A stretch of 64,000 bases of DNA from Halomonas gemina (GCF_023554995.1 NZ_JAMJPK010000004.1:310001-374000); one strand, 5' to 3'; counted from the first letter of the stretch, positions 8,097 through 16,622 are shown. A program made the numbers and translations. Notes: generated from the letters alone by a model not told the origin.

Positions 8097-9001
8097 GGCG
8101 CGCACCTGTGACGAGGTATCGCACTGTTGTCGTCGCGACAGCCCGGGCACACCGCCAGATGGTCGGCGTCGACGCCGGCCGCGAGCAGGCGGCGGCGCAT
8201 CTCGGCCAGCACCGGGTCGCTCTCGAAGCCCCTCCCGCAGGCGCGACAGCTCAGGCGCTCACGCGGTGCATCGCTGTGCTCGAAGGTGGCGATGGCTGCA
8301 TCGGCGGCGGGTCCTGAGAGGGACGAGCGAGGCTCCTCGCGGGCGGGCTCCGGCAGTGCCGCCCGAAGATGCGCCAGGTCCCGTGACAGCTGGTCGTGGG
8401 TGAGCTCGACAAGCAGCCGCCAGGGGCGGGTGGTGGCATCGACGTCGGCCGCTATCACCTTGCGGCGGATGCCAGCCAGGGCGGGCAGGGTGAGCTCTTC
8501 CAGCATGCTGGCCGCATCGGTCAGGGCGGCACGGGCATCCGCGCCGGCCTCCCTGGCCTCCTCCGCTTCGCTGTAGACCCAGGCCAGCCACTGCAGGTTG
8601 AGCGCCAGGTGGTCGGGCAGGTCACGGAACGCCGGGTCGCGTTCCAGGCCGTGGCGGCAGTAGAGCGCCTCCATGTGCGACACGCTGCGGGCCATCAGGC
8701 CACCGTCCAGGTAGGCGCCCAGGTTGAGCGGTGCCGGGGCAGGGGGCGCCAGGAACAGTCGGCTGTAGCCCAGGATCAGCCGTTGGGTGTCGGTGAGCGC
8801 GGCGAACGCCGCCGAGAGGGCAGCGAGGCGCTCGCTGTCGATGGACGGCAGCGATGCGGCCAGGCACGTCAGGTCCTCGAGCAGCGGGCCGCGGGCTTCG
8901 GCCAGGGTCATGCCGATCTGGGGAGCGAGGAAAGCCCGTGACAGGCACAGGCCCAGTTCGGCGGATGGCAGCAGGTCGGGGATCGGTGAGGTTTCTATCA
9001 T
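8093..9001 (-). CDS. arxD: TorD/DmsD-family chaperone for the Arx molybdoenzyme, with C-terminal zinc-ribbon-like tail
   Basis: A 302-residue all-helical TorD-family protein; such proteins hold the catalytic subunit until cofactor loading and Tat export. The TorD core spans about residues 10-190 (including YSRLFLAPPAPAPLNLGAYL). After a linker, a C-terminal tail carries two CxxC pairs (CRAC and CPGC), resembling a zinc ribbon, which is not usual for TorD. The start is uncertain: the ATG at 9001 leaves a perfect hairpin between arxC and arxD, while a GTG at 9070 has a better ribosome site and overlaps arxC but would translate the hairpin. It is the fifth gene in the arxB'ABCD order. Confidence 0.8.
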   Translation of the reverse strand: MIETSPIPDLLPSAELGLCLSRAFLAPQIGMTLAEARGPLLEDLTCLAASLPSIDSERLAALSAAFAALTDTQRLILGYSRLFLAPPAPAPLNLGAYLDGGLMARSVSHMEALYCRHGLERDPAFRDLPDHLALNLQWLAWVYSEAEEAREAGADARAALTDAASMLEELTLPALAGIRRKVIAADVDATTRPWRLLVELTHDQLSRDLAHLRAALPEPAREEPRSSLSGPAADAAIATFEHSDAPRERLSCRACGRGFESDPVLAEMRRRLLAAGVDADHLAVCPGCRDDNSAIPRHRCAP

Positions 9002-9010
9002 GATGCCAGC

Positions 9011-9040
9011 GGGGCGCCCTGCCGGTGAGCAGGGCGCCCC
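9011..9040 (-). other. perfect 12-bp stem-loop between arxC and arxD
   Basis: GGGGCGCCCTGC and its exact reverse complement GCAGGGCGCCCC are separated by six bases. It lies in the 61-base gap after the arxC stop codon and just before the arxD ATG. There is no T run on the minus strand, so it is more likely an mRNA processing or stability element than a terminator. If arxD starts at the GTG at 9070, the hairpin is inside the coding region. Confidence 0.75.
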
Positions 9041-9062
9041 TTCTCCTTGCAGGGGGGTGGGG

Positions 9063-10307
9063 TCACGCACGGCTCGCCTCGACCGCCGGGTCGCCGGCCG
9101 CCGGATCGCCGGCCGGCGCCTGTGTCATCTGCGGCGGCATATCCCCCAGGTTGAGGAACTTCTCGCCGAGCAGGAAGAGCACCAGGCACAGCGAGACGCC
9201 GACCAGGGTCAGGGCCCACTCGGTGGCCGAGGGGGTATAGGCGATCAGGTCGGGTACCCAGGACCCCTTGAACAGTGGCACTACCTGGCCGCCGACCACG
9301 AAGTATAGGCGCTCGGCGAACATCGCCAGGCTGACCAGCACGGCCGTCAGCACCTGGATGCCGGGCCGGTTGCGCAGCCCGCCCAGCAGTAGCACGAAGG
9401 GCAGCAGCAGGCCGACGACCAATGACGTCAGGTAGAGGCCGGACTCCAGCAGGTACTCGCTCCACACCAGGTTGACCTCCGGGTTGTTGCTGTAGAGCCC
9501 GGTGATGGCGCGCACCACGATGAACAGCAGGGTGGCACCGACCAGCGCGGCGAACAGCCGTGGCAGGGCGCCGCTCATCAGGCGCTGCAGCGCTGCCGGC
9601 ATGCGCTCACGCCGGAAGCCGTAGGCCAGGTAGGTCAGCAGGATCAGCACGGCGACGCCGCTGGTGATACCGGTGGCGTAGAAGTAGACCGGCATCAGGG
9701 CATCGAACCAGAAGGGGCGCATGCTCATCATGCCGAAGATCAGCGCCAGGTTGCCGCTGGCCAGCAGCACGCCGATGAAGGAGGCGATGCCCACCTGTCT
9801 GGCGGTCTTGCTGTCCCAGTGGCCGCCCTGCAGCTTGCCGAACTTCCAAAGCAGGAACAGCAGGTCCAGGGAGTAGAAGACGCCCATCCAGAACATCGCC
9901 GACTGCACCTGCAGGTTCGCCGGGATCACCCAGAGCATGCGGAAGGGGTGTCCCAGCTCCAGGGCCAGCACACCCATCCCCGAGATCAGCAGGGCGAAGG
10001 CCAGAAAGATGCAGCGCTTGGCCAGCGGGTAGTAGGCCTTGAAGCCGAATACCAGCGGCAGCGAGGCGACCAGGCCCAGCCCCGACGAGGCCAGCGCGAA
10101 ATAGACGTAGGTGGCGATGGGCAGCCCCCAGGGCAGCACGGAACTGGTATTGAAGGCGGTGTGGCCGCTGGTCATCAGCTGCGACAAGGCATAGCCCAGG
10201 CTGGCCAGCAGTACCACGCCGGCGATCACCAGAAGCCCCCAGCCCAGCGGCCCCTGGAGGGCGTTGCCATGCGTCGTGGGTTGCATGCCTTTCATGGAAG
10301 TGCTCAT
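9063..10307 (-). CDS. arxC: NrfD/PsrC-type membrane anchor and quinone-interacting subunit
   Basis: A 414-residue polytopic protein with about ten hydrophobic helices, the size and type of NrfD/PsrC subunits that exchange electrons between a quinone pool and a periplasmic Fe-S subunit. Charged patches and the segment LELGHPFRMLWVIPANLQ (about residues 116-133) are typical of the family. Its ATG overlaps the arxB stop codon by four bases. In arx systems it would accept electrons from ArxB during arsenite oxidation. The family is certain; the arx role comes from the operon. Confidence 0.88.
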   Translation of the reverse strand: MSTSMKGMQPTTHGNALQGPLGWGLLVIAGVVLLASLGYALSQLMTSGHTAFNTSSVLPWGLPIATYVYFALASSGLGLVASLPLVFGFKAYYPLAKRCIFLAFALLISGMGVLALELGHPFRMLWVIPANLQVQSAMFWMGVFYSLDLLFLLWKFGKLQGGHWDSKTARQVGIASFIGVLLASGNLALIFGMMSMRPFWFDALMPVYFYATGITSGVAVLILLTYLAYGFRRERMPAALQRLMSGALPRLFAALVGATLLFIVVRAITGLYSNNPEVNLVWSEYLLESGLYLTSLVVGLLLPFVLLLGGLRNRPGIQVLTAVLVSLAMFAERLYFVVGGQVVPLFKGSWVPDLIAYTPSATEWALTLVGVSLCLVLFLLGEKFLNLGDMPPQMTQAPAGDPAAGDPAVEASRA

Positions 10308-11065
10308 GCGTCATTCTCCCTGTCGGCAGGGGTAAAGGCCGGCACGCCGGCGCCGGCACCCAGGTAGTAGACCTGCGGCCGGTTGCCGGTATGGTCCTTG
10401 AGGCGCACCCCGTGCTTGTCGCCTATCAGCCGGTTGACCTGACTGTCGGGGTTGTCCAGGTCGCCGAAGTAGCGCGCCTTGGGCGCGCAGGTGCGCACGC
10501 AGGCGGGCACATACTCCTTGACCTCGGGGTTGTCCTCGTCGAGGTCGGCCACGCCCTCCGGCGCATGACGGACCTTGTGGTAGCAGAAGGTGCACTTGGA
10601 GACCACGCCGGGGGGCTGGATGCCGATGCCGCGCCGCCAGTCCTCCTCGGGGTTCTGATAGGGCGGGCTCCACAGCTGGCCGTTCTCGCCCGGGAAGACG
10701 TCGCGGATATCGGGCTCGATCAGCGGCTTCTCGTCGGCATAGAAGCGCACGCCGTAGGGGCAGGCGATCATGCAGTATTTGCAGCCGATGCACTTGTTCC
10801 AGTCGACGAAGACGATGCCCCCGGCCTCCTCGTCCTTGTAGGTGGCGCGGGTCGGGCAGACGTGCACGCAGGAGGGGTTCTCGCACTGCATGCAGGGGCG
10901 CGGCAGCCACTTCATCTGGCCGCTGGGATTCTCGCCCGCCGTGTAGTAGAGCACGTCCTGCCAGGTCTCTCCCGGCAGGGTGTTGTTTTCCATCGAGCAG
11001 GCGGTGGTGCAGGCCTGGCAGCCGGTGCACTTGTCCAGATCGATGACCATTCCCCATTTGGCCAT
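10304..11065 (-). CDS. arxB: four-cluster ferredoxin subunit of the Arx complex
   Basis: A 253-residue periplasmic-side electron-transfer subunit of the DmsB/NrfC/PsrB type. Cysteine clusters are visible in order: CTGCQACTTACSMENN near residue 13, CMQCENPSCVHVCPTRAT near 58, CIGCKYCMIACPYGVRF near 91, and CTFCYHKV plus CVRTCAPKARYFGD in the C-terminal part, giving four [4Fe-4S] sites. It begins 39 bases after the arxA stop codon and overlaps arxC. It links the molybdoenzyme to the membrane anchor. Confidence 0.88.
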   Translation of the reverse strand: MAKWGMVIDLDKCTGCQACTTACSMENNTLPGETWQDVLYYTAGENPSGQMKWLPRPCMQCENPSCVHVCPTRATYKDEEAGGIVFVDWNKCIGCKYCMIACPYGVRFYADEKPLIEPDIRDVFPGENGQLWSPPYQNPEEDWRRGIGIQPPGVVSKCTFCYHKVRHAPEGVADLDEDNPEVKEYVPACVRTCAPKARYFGDLDNPDSQVNRLIGDKHGVRLKDHTGNRPQVYYLGAGAGVPAFTPADRENDA

Positions 11066-11104
11066 GGTCGTTCTCCTCCAGCTTGTTCGGTCAGGGTGTC
11101 AGGG

Positions 11105-13588
11105 TCAGGCGCGCTCCAGCCTGACCTTGCCGGTGTAGTAGCTCGCCAGGCCCGAGATGGGGTCCGACACGTTGGCGGTGATCTCGCTGGAGTTGCCCGG
11201 GCCGCGGCCCTTGGCCCAGCGGCCCTGGGCCCAGTGGCCGAACTCGAAGGGCAGCACCAGGGTGTCGGGTCGATGCGAGGCGACGAAACGGCACTCCGCC
11301 TCGATGCTGCCGACGTCGGAGATGATCCGGACCCGGTCGCCGTTGCGGATGCCGCGTTCCCTGGCCGTCTGCGGGTGGACCTCCAGGTAGACGGTATTGC
11401 GGCCGCCGACGATGGGCTGGTGCACCATCATCTGCTGGGGGATGTTGGCGCCGCGGCCCTCGGCGTGCAGCGGGGTCTTGGGCGTGACGAAGTGCAGGTC
11501 GCCGTCGCCGCCGGTGTAGACCGGCTCGACCCACTGCACCAGGCCGGCACGCGCGCGGGGAATGCCCAGCTCGCGCTCGATGTAGTCGGCATGCTGCTCC
11601 AGGTAGCCGGAGCGCACCTCGAACTTGCCGGAGGGGGTCTTGAACAGGTGCTGCTTGACCTCCTCCGCGCTCATCTGACGCGAGTAGCGCTCGCCGTCCC
11701 ATTCATAGAAGTCGCCGCGGATCTGGCGCCACTGGTAGGGCTTCTTGTACCAGACCCCCTTCTCCTTCCAGCTCTCGAAGCCGTCGACGCCGTTGTCGCC
11801 CGGGTCGTCGGCGAAGCCGGCCGCCAGGTGGCGGATGTAGTTCTCGAGGTTGCCGAGTTCGCGATAGTAGTCGCCCATGGGGCCCTCGATGCGCTTGCCC
11901 AGCTCGATGACCACGTCGCCGTACATTCGGGTGTCGTGGATCGGCTCGACTGCGGGGGTGCGCAGCTCGGCCATGGGCCAGCCCTCGAAGGGGTAGGTGG
12001 GGACGTCCTGGGTACGCTCCAGGTAGGTGCAGTCGGGCAGCACGATGTCGGCATACATGGCTGTCTCGCCCGGGAAGGGCGAGGTGTCGATGACGAAGAC
12101 GTCCTTCAGGGCCTCCTCCCACACCTGGGGGGTCGGCGCGCTCCAGATGGGGTTGGTGTAGTAGAACATCGCCGTATCCAGGGTGTAGGGATCGGCGTCG
12201 AGATGGTTGCGGGCGCACTCCTGCATCATGTTGCCGACCATCGGCCAGCGGTCGGTGCCCTTCATGTCGAGGCGCGGCTGCTCCTTCCAGGCACCGTTGC
12301 GGGCGTAGTCGTCCTGGTAGTCCGCCACCTCGACCGGCAGCTTGCCGTAGGAGGGGCCGACCTGGTAGCCGATGCCCCCTTCGGCGAACAGCGAACCCAC
12401 CAGGGCGTTGAGGCTGTGGATCGCCATGCCGTTGTAGGTGCCGTTGGAGTGGCCGGTAGCGCCGCGTTCGAACAGCGCCACGGCGGGTCGGGTGGAGCCG
12501 AACTCGACGGCGGTGCGGCGGATCTGCTCGGCCTCGATGCCGGTGATCGCCTCGGCCCACTCCGGGGTGCGGTCCTTGAGCTCCTCGTTCCACCAGTCGG
12601 CCAGGCCATGCACCCACTTCTCCTCGAAGGTCACCGGCGAGATGCGCTGTCCGGCCAGGAACCTCAGGCGGGGATTGGTGAAGTCGCCGGCGAACTCCCG
12701 GTTCCAGAGGCCCTCGGTGAGGATCACGTGGGCCACGGCCAGGGCAAAGGCGCCGTCGGTGCCCGGCTTGATGTAGAGCGCGTGGTCCGAGGCGGCCATG
12801 GTCGGGCTCATGCGCACGTCCACGGTGGTCACCCGCGTCTTCGGGCTCTTGGTGCGCATGTGGCCCCACATCTGCATCACGTTGTTGTAGGGGCGGAAGG
12901 CCTCGAGGAAGCTGGCGCCCATGATCAGCAGGTAGTTGACGTTGCGGTAGTCATAGGAGCTGTAGGAGTTGTTGCCGTCGGTGGCCTGCTTGGCCTTCTT
13001 GGAGCCGTCGGCACACATCGAGGAGTGGCCGATGGCGGCGTTGGGCGTGCCGTAGAGCTCGCCGAAGGGGTACTGGATGCCGGCATCCGAGGCGCCCCAG
13101 CCACGCCCGTAGAACATGGCGAAGCGGTGCGACTCCTCGCGGCGGCGCAGGTCGTTCAAGCGCTCGGCCACGGTATCCAGGGCCTCCTCCCAGGAGATCG
13201 GCACGAAGCCCGGATCCTCGTCGCGGCCCTTGTTGGGATTGGTACGCTTCATCGGCCCCTTGAAGCGGTCGGGGTCGTAGAGGAAGTAGCTGCCCAGGTG
13301 CCCCTTGGGACACAGCTTGCCGTTGGAGATCGGATTGTCGCTGGTGCCGTAGATGGCGTGCACGCGACCGTCGGTGGTGTAGACATCGATGCCGCAGCGC
13401 GCCGGGCACTGGGCGCAGACGTTCTTGGTGATGGTCGTCTCGCCGCGGGTCGGCTGGGCCCGCGCAGGTGGTGCCTGGGTCAGCCCGGTCAGGCCGGTAA
13501 AGCCCGTGGTCACGGCACCCGCGGCGCCGACGGCGGCCGACGACTGCAGGAAGCGGCGCCGGTTGATCAGGGTCTGGAACAGTTTCAT
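11105..13588 (-). CDS. arxA: respiratory arsenite oxidase / ArrA-ArxA-type molybdoenzyme catalytic subunit
   Basis: An 827-residue Tat-exported DMSO-reductase-family enzyme. The signal NRRRFLQSS is at residues 9-17. The [4Fe-4S] motif is C58-x2-C61-x3-C65-x27-C93. The segment GRGWGASDAGIQYPFGELYG is characteristic of the ArrA/ArxA branch. I call ArxA over ArrA because the gene order B'-A-B-C-D is that of arx operons and the locus also has aioBA; sequence alone cannot fully separate the two, and ArxA enzymes are reversible in vitro. The ATG at 13588 has GGGAGAA upstream; an ATG 48 bases earlier lacks the Tat context. Confidence 0.8.
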   Translation of the reverse strand: MKLFQTLINRRRFLQSSAAVGAAGAVTTGFTGLTGLTQAPPARAQPTRGETTITKNVCAQCPARCGIDVYTTDGRVHAIYGTSDNPISNGKLCPKGHLGSYFLYDPDRFKGPMKRTNPNKGRDEDPGFVPISWEEALDTVAERLNDLRRREESHRFAMFYGRGWGASDAGIQYPFGELYGTPNAAIGHSSMCADGSKKAKQATDGNNSYSSYDYRNVNYLLIMGASFLEAFRPYNNVMQMWGHMRTKSPKTRVTTVDVRMSPTMAASDHALYIKPGTDGAFALAVAHVILTEGLWNREFAGDFTNPRLRFLAGQRISPVTFEEKWVHGLADWWNEELKDRTPEWAEAITGIEAEQIRRTAVEFGSTRPAVALFERGATGHSNGTYNGMAIHSLNALVGSLFAEGGIGYQVGPSYGKLPVEVADYQDDYARNGAWKEQPRLDMKGTDRWPMVGNMMQECARNHLDADPYTLDTAMFYYTNPIWSAPTPQVWEEALKDVFVIDTSPFPGETAMYADIVLPDCTYLERTQDVPTYPFEGWPMAELRTPAVEPIHDTRMYGDVVIELGKRIEGPMGDYYRELGNLENYIRHLAAGFADDPGDNGVDGFESWKEKGVWYKKPYQWRQIRGDFYEWDGERYSRQMSAEEVKQHLFKTPSGKFEVRSGYLEQHADYIERELGIPRARAGLVQWVEPVYTGGDGDLHFVTPKTPLHAEGRGANIPQQMMVHQPIVGGRNTVYLEVHPQTARERGIRNGDRVRIISDVGSIEAECRFVASHRPDTLVLPFEFGHWAQGRWAKGRGPGNSSEITANVSDPISGLASYYTGKVRLERA

Positions 13589-13651
13589 CGGTTCTCCCTC
13601 GGGGTGCTCGTCGTGGCGTGCGAGTCGTTCTGGCATCGCTGATGGTGATCG

Positions 13652-14719
13652 CTAGCCGAAAAGTTCATCGAAGCTCTCCTGCATCAGGGCTGACTCGCGT
13701 CGGCAGGCCGGGCAGGTGGTGTTCTCGACCTCCTCTTTGATGCTCGCGTCGCCGGGCGGGGTGAAGGGGCGCCCGCACAGGAAGCAGTCGAGGCGACGCG
13801 TCTGGCGCAGCGTCACCGCATCTGCGTCACTCGCCTCGGTCAGGTGCAGGGCCCCCTCCGGGCAGCTGCTCAGGCAGTGGCCGCACGCCAGGCAGGAGAG
13901 CGGGTCGAACTCCAGCTCGCCGTCGGCGCTCTCCTGCAGCGCCCGGGTGGGGCAGACCCGGGCACAGACGCCATGGGAGTGGCAGGCATCGGCGTCCAGG
14001 TTCAGGCCGGGCAGCGTGGGGGCGAGGCGAGGCTCGCCGAGCGCCTGGGCGGCCGCGCGCTGGCGCTGGAGTCGCCGTGCCCCGGGCGCGGCGTCACCGG
14101 CCGGGAGGGGCGGCAGCCGCGGGGCCGCTCGTCCACTCAGCAGGTCGCGGCGGCTTACTGTGGGGCGGGCGGCGTGGTACTCCTGCCGGGGCCTGGCCTC
14201 ATCGATACGGCACAGGGCGTCGGCCTGTGCCAGCCACGCATCCGGTTGTTCGTCGGGGGCGGCATCACAGCCATGGCAGCGACCGGGCAGCGACAGCACC
14301 AGCGCCTCGGGGGCGACCTGCACCGCCAGCCAGGCCAGCATGTCGGGGCCCAGGGCGCGCAGGCAGTGCAGCGGGTTCGGGTCGCCTGCCTGGTGGGTTC
14401 GGTGGCAGCCCAGGCGCAGCATCCTGTCGGGTGCCACATTCTTCAGCAGCGCGTCGATCTCGACGCTGACCAGGGCCTCGCTGGGGCAGGCCGCCACGCA
14501 CTGGCCGCAACCGTGGCAGGTATCGCCGGCCAGCAGGGCAACGCCGTCGCCGTCAGCATGGAAGGCCAGGGCCGCGGCCGGGCAAGCGTCGACACAGCGT
14601 GAGCACTCCAGGGGGTGGGGTGGCGCCTCCAGGCAGCGTGACGTCGCCCAGCCCAGGGAGGTGACTCCCGGGGCGAGGGGGCTGGGTGTGCGCTGCGTGT
14701 GAGGGTCACGGTATGGCAT
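13652..14719 (-). CDS. multi-cluster ferredoxin-like protein, first gene of the arx operon (ArxB'-like)
   Basis: A 355-residue Fe-S protein with four ferredoxin-type clusters: ECSRCVDACP near residue 39, CHGCGQCVAACP near 68, CHSHGVCARVCP near 246 and CLACGHCLSSCP near 276. A C-terminal pair CFLC...CPAC resembles a zinc or rubredoxin knuckle. No signal peptide is seen, so it may be cytoplasmic, unlike ArxB. It opens the operon 63 bases before arxA, the position of arxB' in known arx clusters; the symbol is left blank because I cannot confirm orthology. It may supply electrons or help assemble the complex. Confidence 0.75.
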   Translation of the reverse strand: MPYRDPHTQRTPSPLAPGVTSLGWATSRCLEAPPHPLECSRCVDACPAAALAFHADGDGVALLAGDTCHGCGQCVAACPSEALVSVEIDALLKNVAPDRMLRLGCHRTHQAGDPNPLHCLRALGPDMLAWLAVQVAPEALVLSLPGRCHGCDAAPDEQPDAWLAQADALCRIDEARPRQEYHAARPTVSRRDLLSGRAAPRLPPLPAGDAAPGARRLQRQRAAAQALGEPRLAPTLPGLNLDADACHSHGVCARVCPTRALQESADGELEFDPLSCLACGHCLSSCPEGALHLTEASDADAVTLRQTRRLDCFLCGRPFTPPGDASIKEEVENTTCPACRRESALMQESFDELFG

Positions 14720-14742
14720 GATGGTTCGCCAACTATCCTTGT

Positions 14743-14766
14743 TATGGTTATATGTGAATTACCATA
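14743..14766 (-). promoter_or_regulatory. inverted repeat just upstream of the arx operon
   Basis: TATGGTTAT and ATTACCATA (8 of 9 bases complementary) are separated by six bases, ending 24 bases before the first arx start codon. On the minus strand it overlaps a TATAAC sequence that could serve as a -10 element. The position fits a repressor operator or a two-component regulator site. No cognate regulator gene is in the window. Confidence 0.5.
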
Positions 14767-14848
14767 TGTCGATGATTCGAGCGTGGCAGACGTCGCTGCC
14801 CTTCGCCATGCCGTTTAGCCGAAGGTCAGAGATGCCAGAGAGATAAGG

Positions 14849-14862
14849 TTGATCTGGATCAA
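14849..14862. promoter_or_regulatory. perfect FNR/Anr box in the arx upstream region
   Basis: TTGATCTGGATCAA matches the FNR/Anr consensus TTGAT-N4-ATCAA at all ten positions. It lies between the divergent arx operon (start 14719) and the small plus-strand gene (start 14922). FNR-type regulators activate anaerobic respiration genes, which suits an Arx system; the box could serve either direction. Confidence 0.75.
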
Positions 14863-14921
14863 AGGATCCCTGCCCAGCGTCCCGTGATGACCCGGGGGCG
14901 GGCGAGGAAGGAGAGCGACCC

Positions 14922-15344
14922 ATGGCGGTACTGGTAGAGGCCACGGCGGTGATCATCCGCGCGGCGGCGATCGAGGAGCGGGTGTCCGGAGGCTGGGAGG
15001 CGCTGGCGCGAGAGCTGCCCGAGCAGGGCGTCTGCTCCGACGACGAACTCGTCAGCATCAGCCTGTTCGACCCGGCCGAGGTGCGAGGCCTGGTGGAGCG
15101 TCTGGTGGCACTGGGGCTGCGTTGCGACTGGGAGGGCGACGTCGAGGACATCGCCTTCGCCGACCAGAAGCGTGGTCTGATCACCCCCTGTGACTGGCTG
15201 GCCTTCGAGACGGTGAACATCGGCATCGGCGGCACGCCGCCGAGCGTGGCGATCTGTCGCCTGGGCGGCAGCCAAAGCCACGAGCTGCGGGTACCGGAGG
15301 GCTGGCGTTACCAGGGTTCGCTCAGCGAGGCGTTCGGGGCCTAA
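14922..15344 (+). CDS. hypothetical protein divergent from arx
   Basis: A 140-residue soluble protein with no signal peptide or membrane segment. I do not recognise its family. The first half is helical and acidic and the second half has the segment CDWLAFETVNIGIGG (about residues 90-104). The ATG is well supported by GGAAGGAG nine or so bases upstream. It is transcribed away from the arx operon and shares its upstream region, including the FNR box 60 bases before its start. An anaerobic or arsenic-related role is context-based only. Confidence 0.65.
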   Translation: MAVLVEATAVIIRAAAIEERVSGGWEALARELPEQGVCSDDELVSISLFDPAEVRGLVERLVALGLRCDWEGDVEDIAFADQKRGLITPCDWLAFETVNIGIGGTPPSVAICRLGGSQSHELRVPEGWRYQGSLSEAFGA

Positions 15345-15395
15345 GCGGCTCTGCCAGCCGCTCGTGAGCGGCATCCTGCCACCCGTATAGGAGCC

Positions 15396-16622
15396 TCAGC
15401 GCTTCTGCGGCAGGTCGGTCGTCGCTGTGGTGGTCTCGGTTTGGCCCCCGCGTTCGGGGAGGCCATGCATCACCCACAGCCCGAGGATCGGCCCCGGCAG
15501 CAGCCACCAGACGACCCAGTTGCCCTGCAGCGACCACAGGGCGGTGGTGAGCGAGATGGCGGGGATGGTCAGGGCGAAGCCCACCGCGTTCATCACCGCC
15601 AGCGTAGAGCCGACGCGCTCCCGCGGCGCCGTGGCGGCGGCCAGGGCCGAGAACTGCGGCGAGTCGGTGATCACGGTCAGCCCCCAGGCGGCCAGCAGGC
15701 CCAGCAGCACGCCCGGTGGCAGCCAGGTCAGCAGCGGATAGGCCAGGCAGATCAGCCCCGAGGCAGCCAGCGCTCGGCGGGCGACCCACAGGCTGCCCAG
15801 CCGGCGGCTCAAAGACCCGCCGCCCACGCAGCCGGCGAGCCCCAGGGCGATGACGCCGAACGACAGCCAGGGCACCCAGGCCTCCGGCGCCCCGAGCCGG
15901 CTCACCTCGCGGGCAACCAGGAAGGGGGTCAGGGTCCAGAAGGCATAGAGCTCCCAGCAGTGGCCGAAGTAGCCGCCGGCCACGGCGCGAAAGCGGGCCT
16001 CACGCAGCGCCGCCAGGCCGTCGAGCAGCCTTGCCCTGCCGCTTGCGGGCGGCAGGTGCGGGCCGTCGCCCAGCGCCAGCATCAGCGCACCGCCCACCAG
16101 CGCCAGCCCGGAGGCGCCGATCAGCGGCCACTCCCAGGGCAGCCCCAGGGTGGTGCCGCGCAGCAGGTGGGGCAGGGCGGTACCCAGGGTCAGCATGCCC
16201 ACCAGCCAGGCCAGCGCCGCTCCTGTGTGCTTCGGCGTCCAGCCGATGACGAGCTTCATGCCCAGCGGATAGATGCCGGCGAGGCACAGGCCGGTGGCGA
16301 AGCGCAGCAGCAGGTCCAGGGGGGGATGCGCCGCGGCCAGCACGAAGCCTGCATTGGTCAGGGCACCGGCCAGGCAGGAGGCCGCGAATATGCGGCTGGC
16401 GCGGAAGCGGTCGGCCAGCCCCGTGGTGGCGATGAACAGGGTGCCGGCGATGAAGCCCGCCTGGACGCTAAGGGTCAGGCGACCCAGGTCGGCCTCGGCG
16501 AACCCGAGATCGCGGGACAGCGCCAGTCCCACGCCGTTGACGGAGAACCACAGCGAGGTGCCGCACAGCTGGGCCAGCACGATGAGCAGGAGCGGATGGC
16601 GACGGAGGAGGCTAAAGAGCAT
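15396..16622 (-). CDS. MFS transporter
   Basis: A 408-residue major facilitator protein with twelve hydrophobic segments and the MFS loop motif in the form GLADRFRASRIF at about residues 69-80. The substrate is not evident; it is not clearly ArsJ-like, and no GAPDH partner gene is present. The start is uncertain: ATG at 16622 is used, GTG at 16649 would add nine residues. It is the last gene of the minus-strand run with the thioredoxin-like protein and YraQ-type permease, about 100 bases downstream. Confidence 0.8.
   Translation of the reverse strand: MLFSLLRRHPLLLIVLAQLCGTSLWFSVNGVGLALSRDLGFAEADLGRLTLSVQAGFIAGTLFIATTGLADRFRASRIFAASCLAGALTNAGFVLAAAHPPLDLLLRFATGLCLAGIYPLGMKLVIGWTPKHTGAALAWLVGMLTLGTALPHLLRGTTLGLPWEWPLIGASGLALVGGALMLALGDGPHLPPASGRARLLDGLAALREARFRAVAGGYFGHCWELYAFWTLTPFLVAREVSRLGAPEAWVPWLSFGVIALGLAGCVGGGSLSRRLGSLWVARRALAASGLICLAYPLLTWLPPGVLLGLLAAWGLTVITDSPQFSALAAATAPRERVGSTLAVMNAVGFALTIPAISLTTALWSLQGNWVVWWLLPGPILGLWVMHGLPERGGQTETTTATTDLPQKR

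Noticed and set aside
10391..13642. A plus-strand open frame of over 1000 codons opposite arxA and arxB
   Set aside because: It is antisense to genes with clear cofactor motifs; its translation is low-complexity Val/Gly/Ala/His and has no recognisable domain. Long antisense frames are normal in GC-rich DNA.
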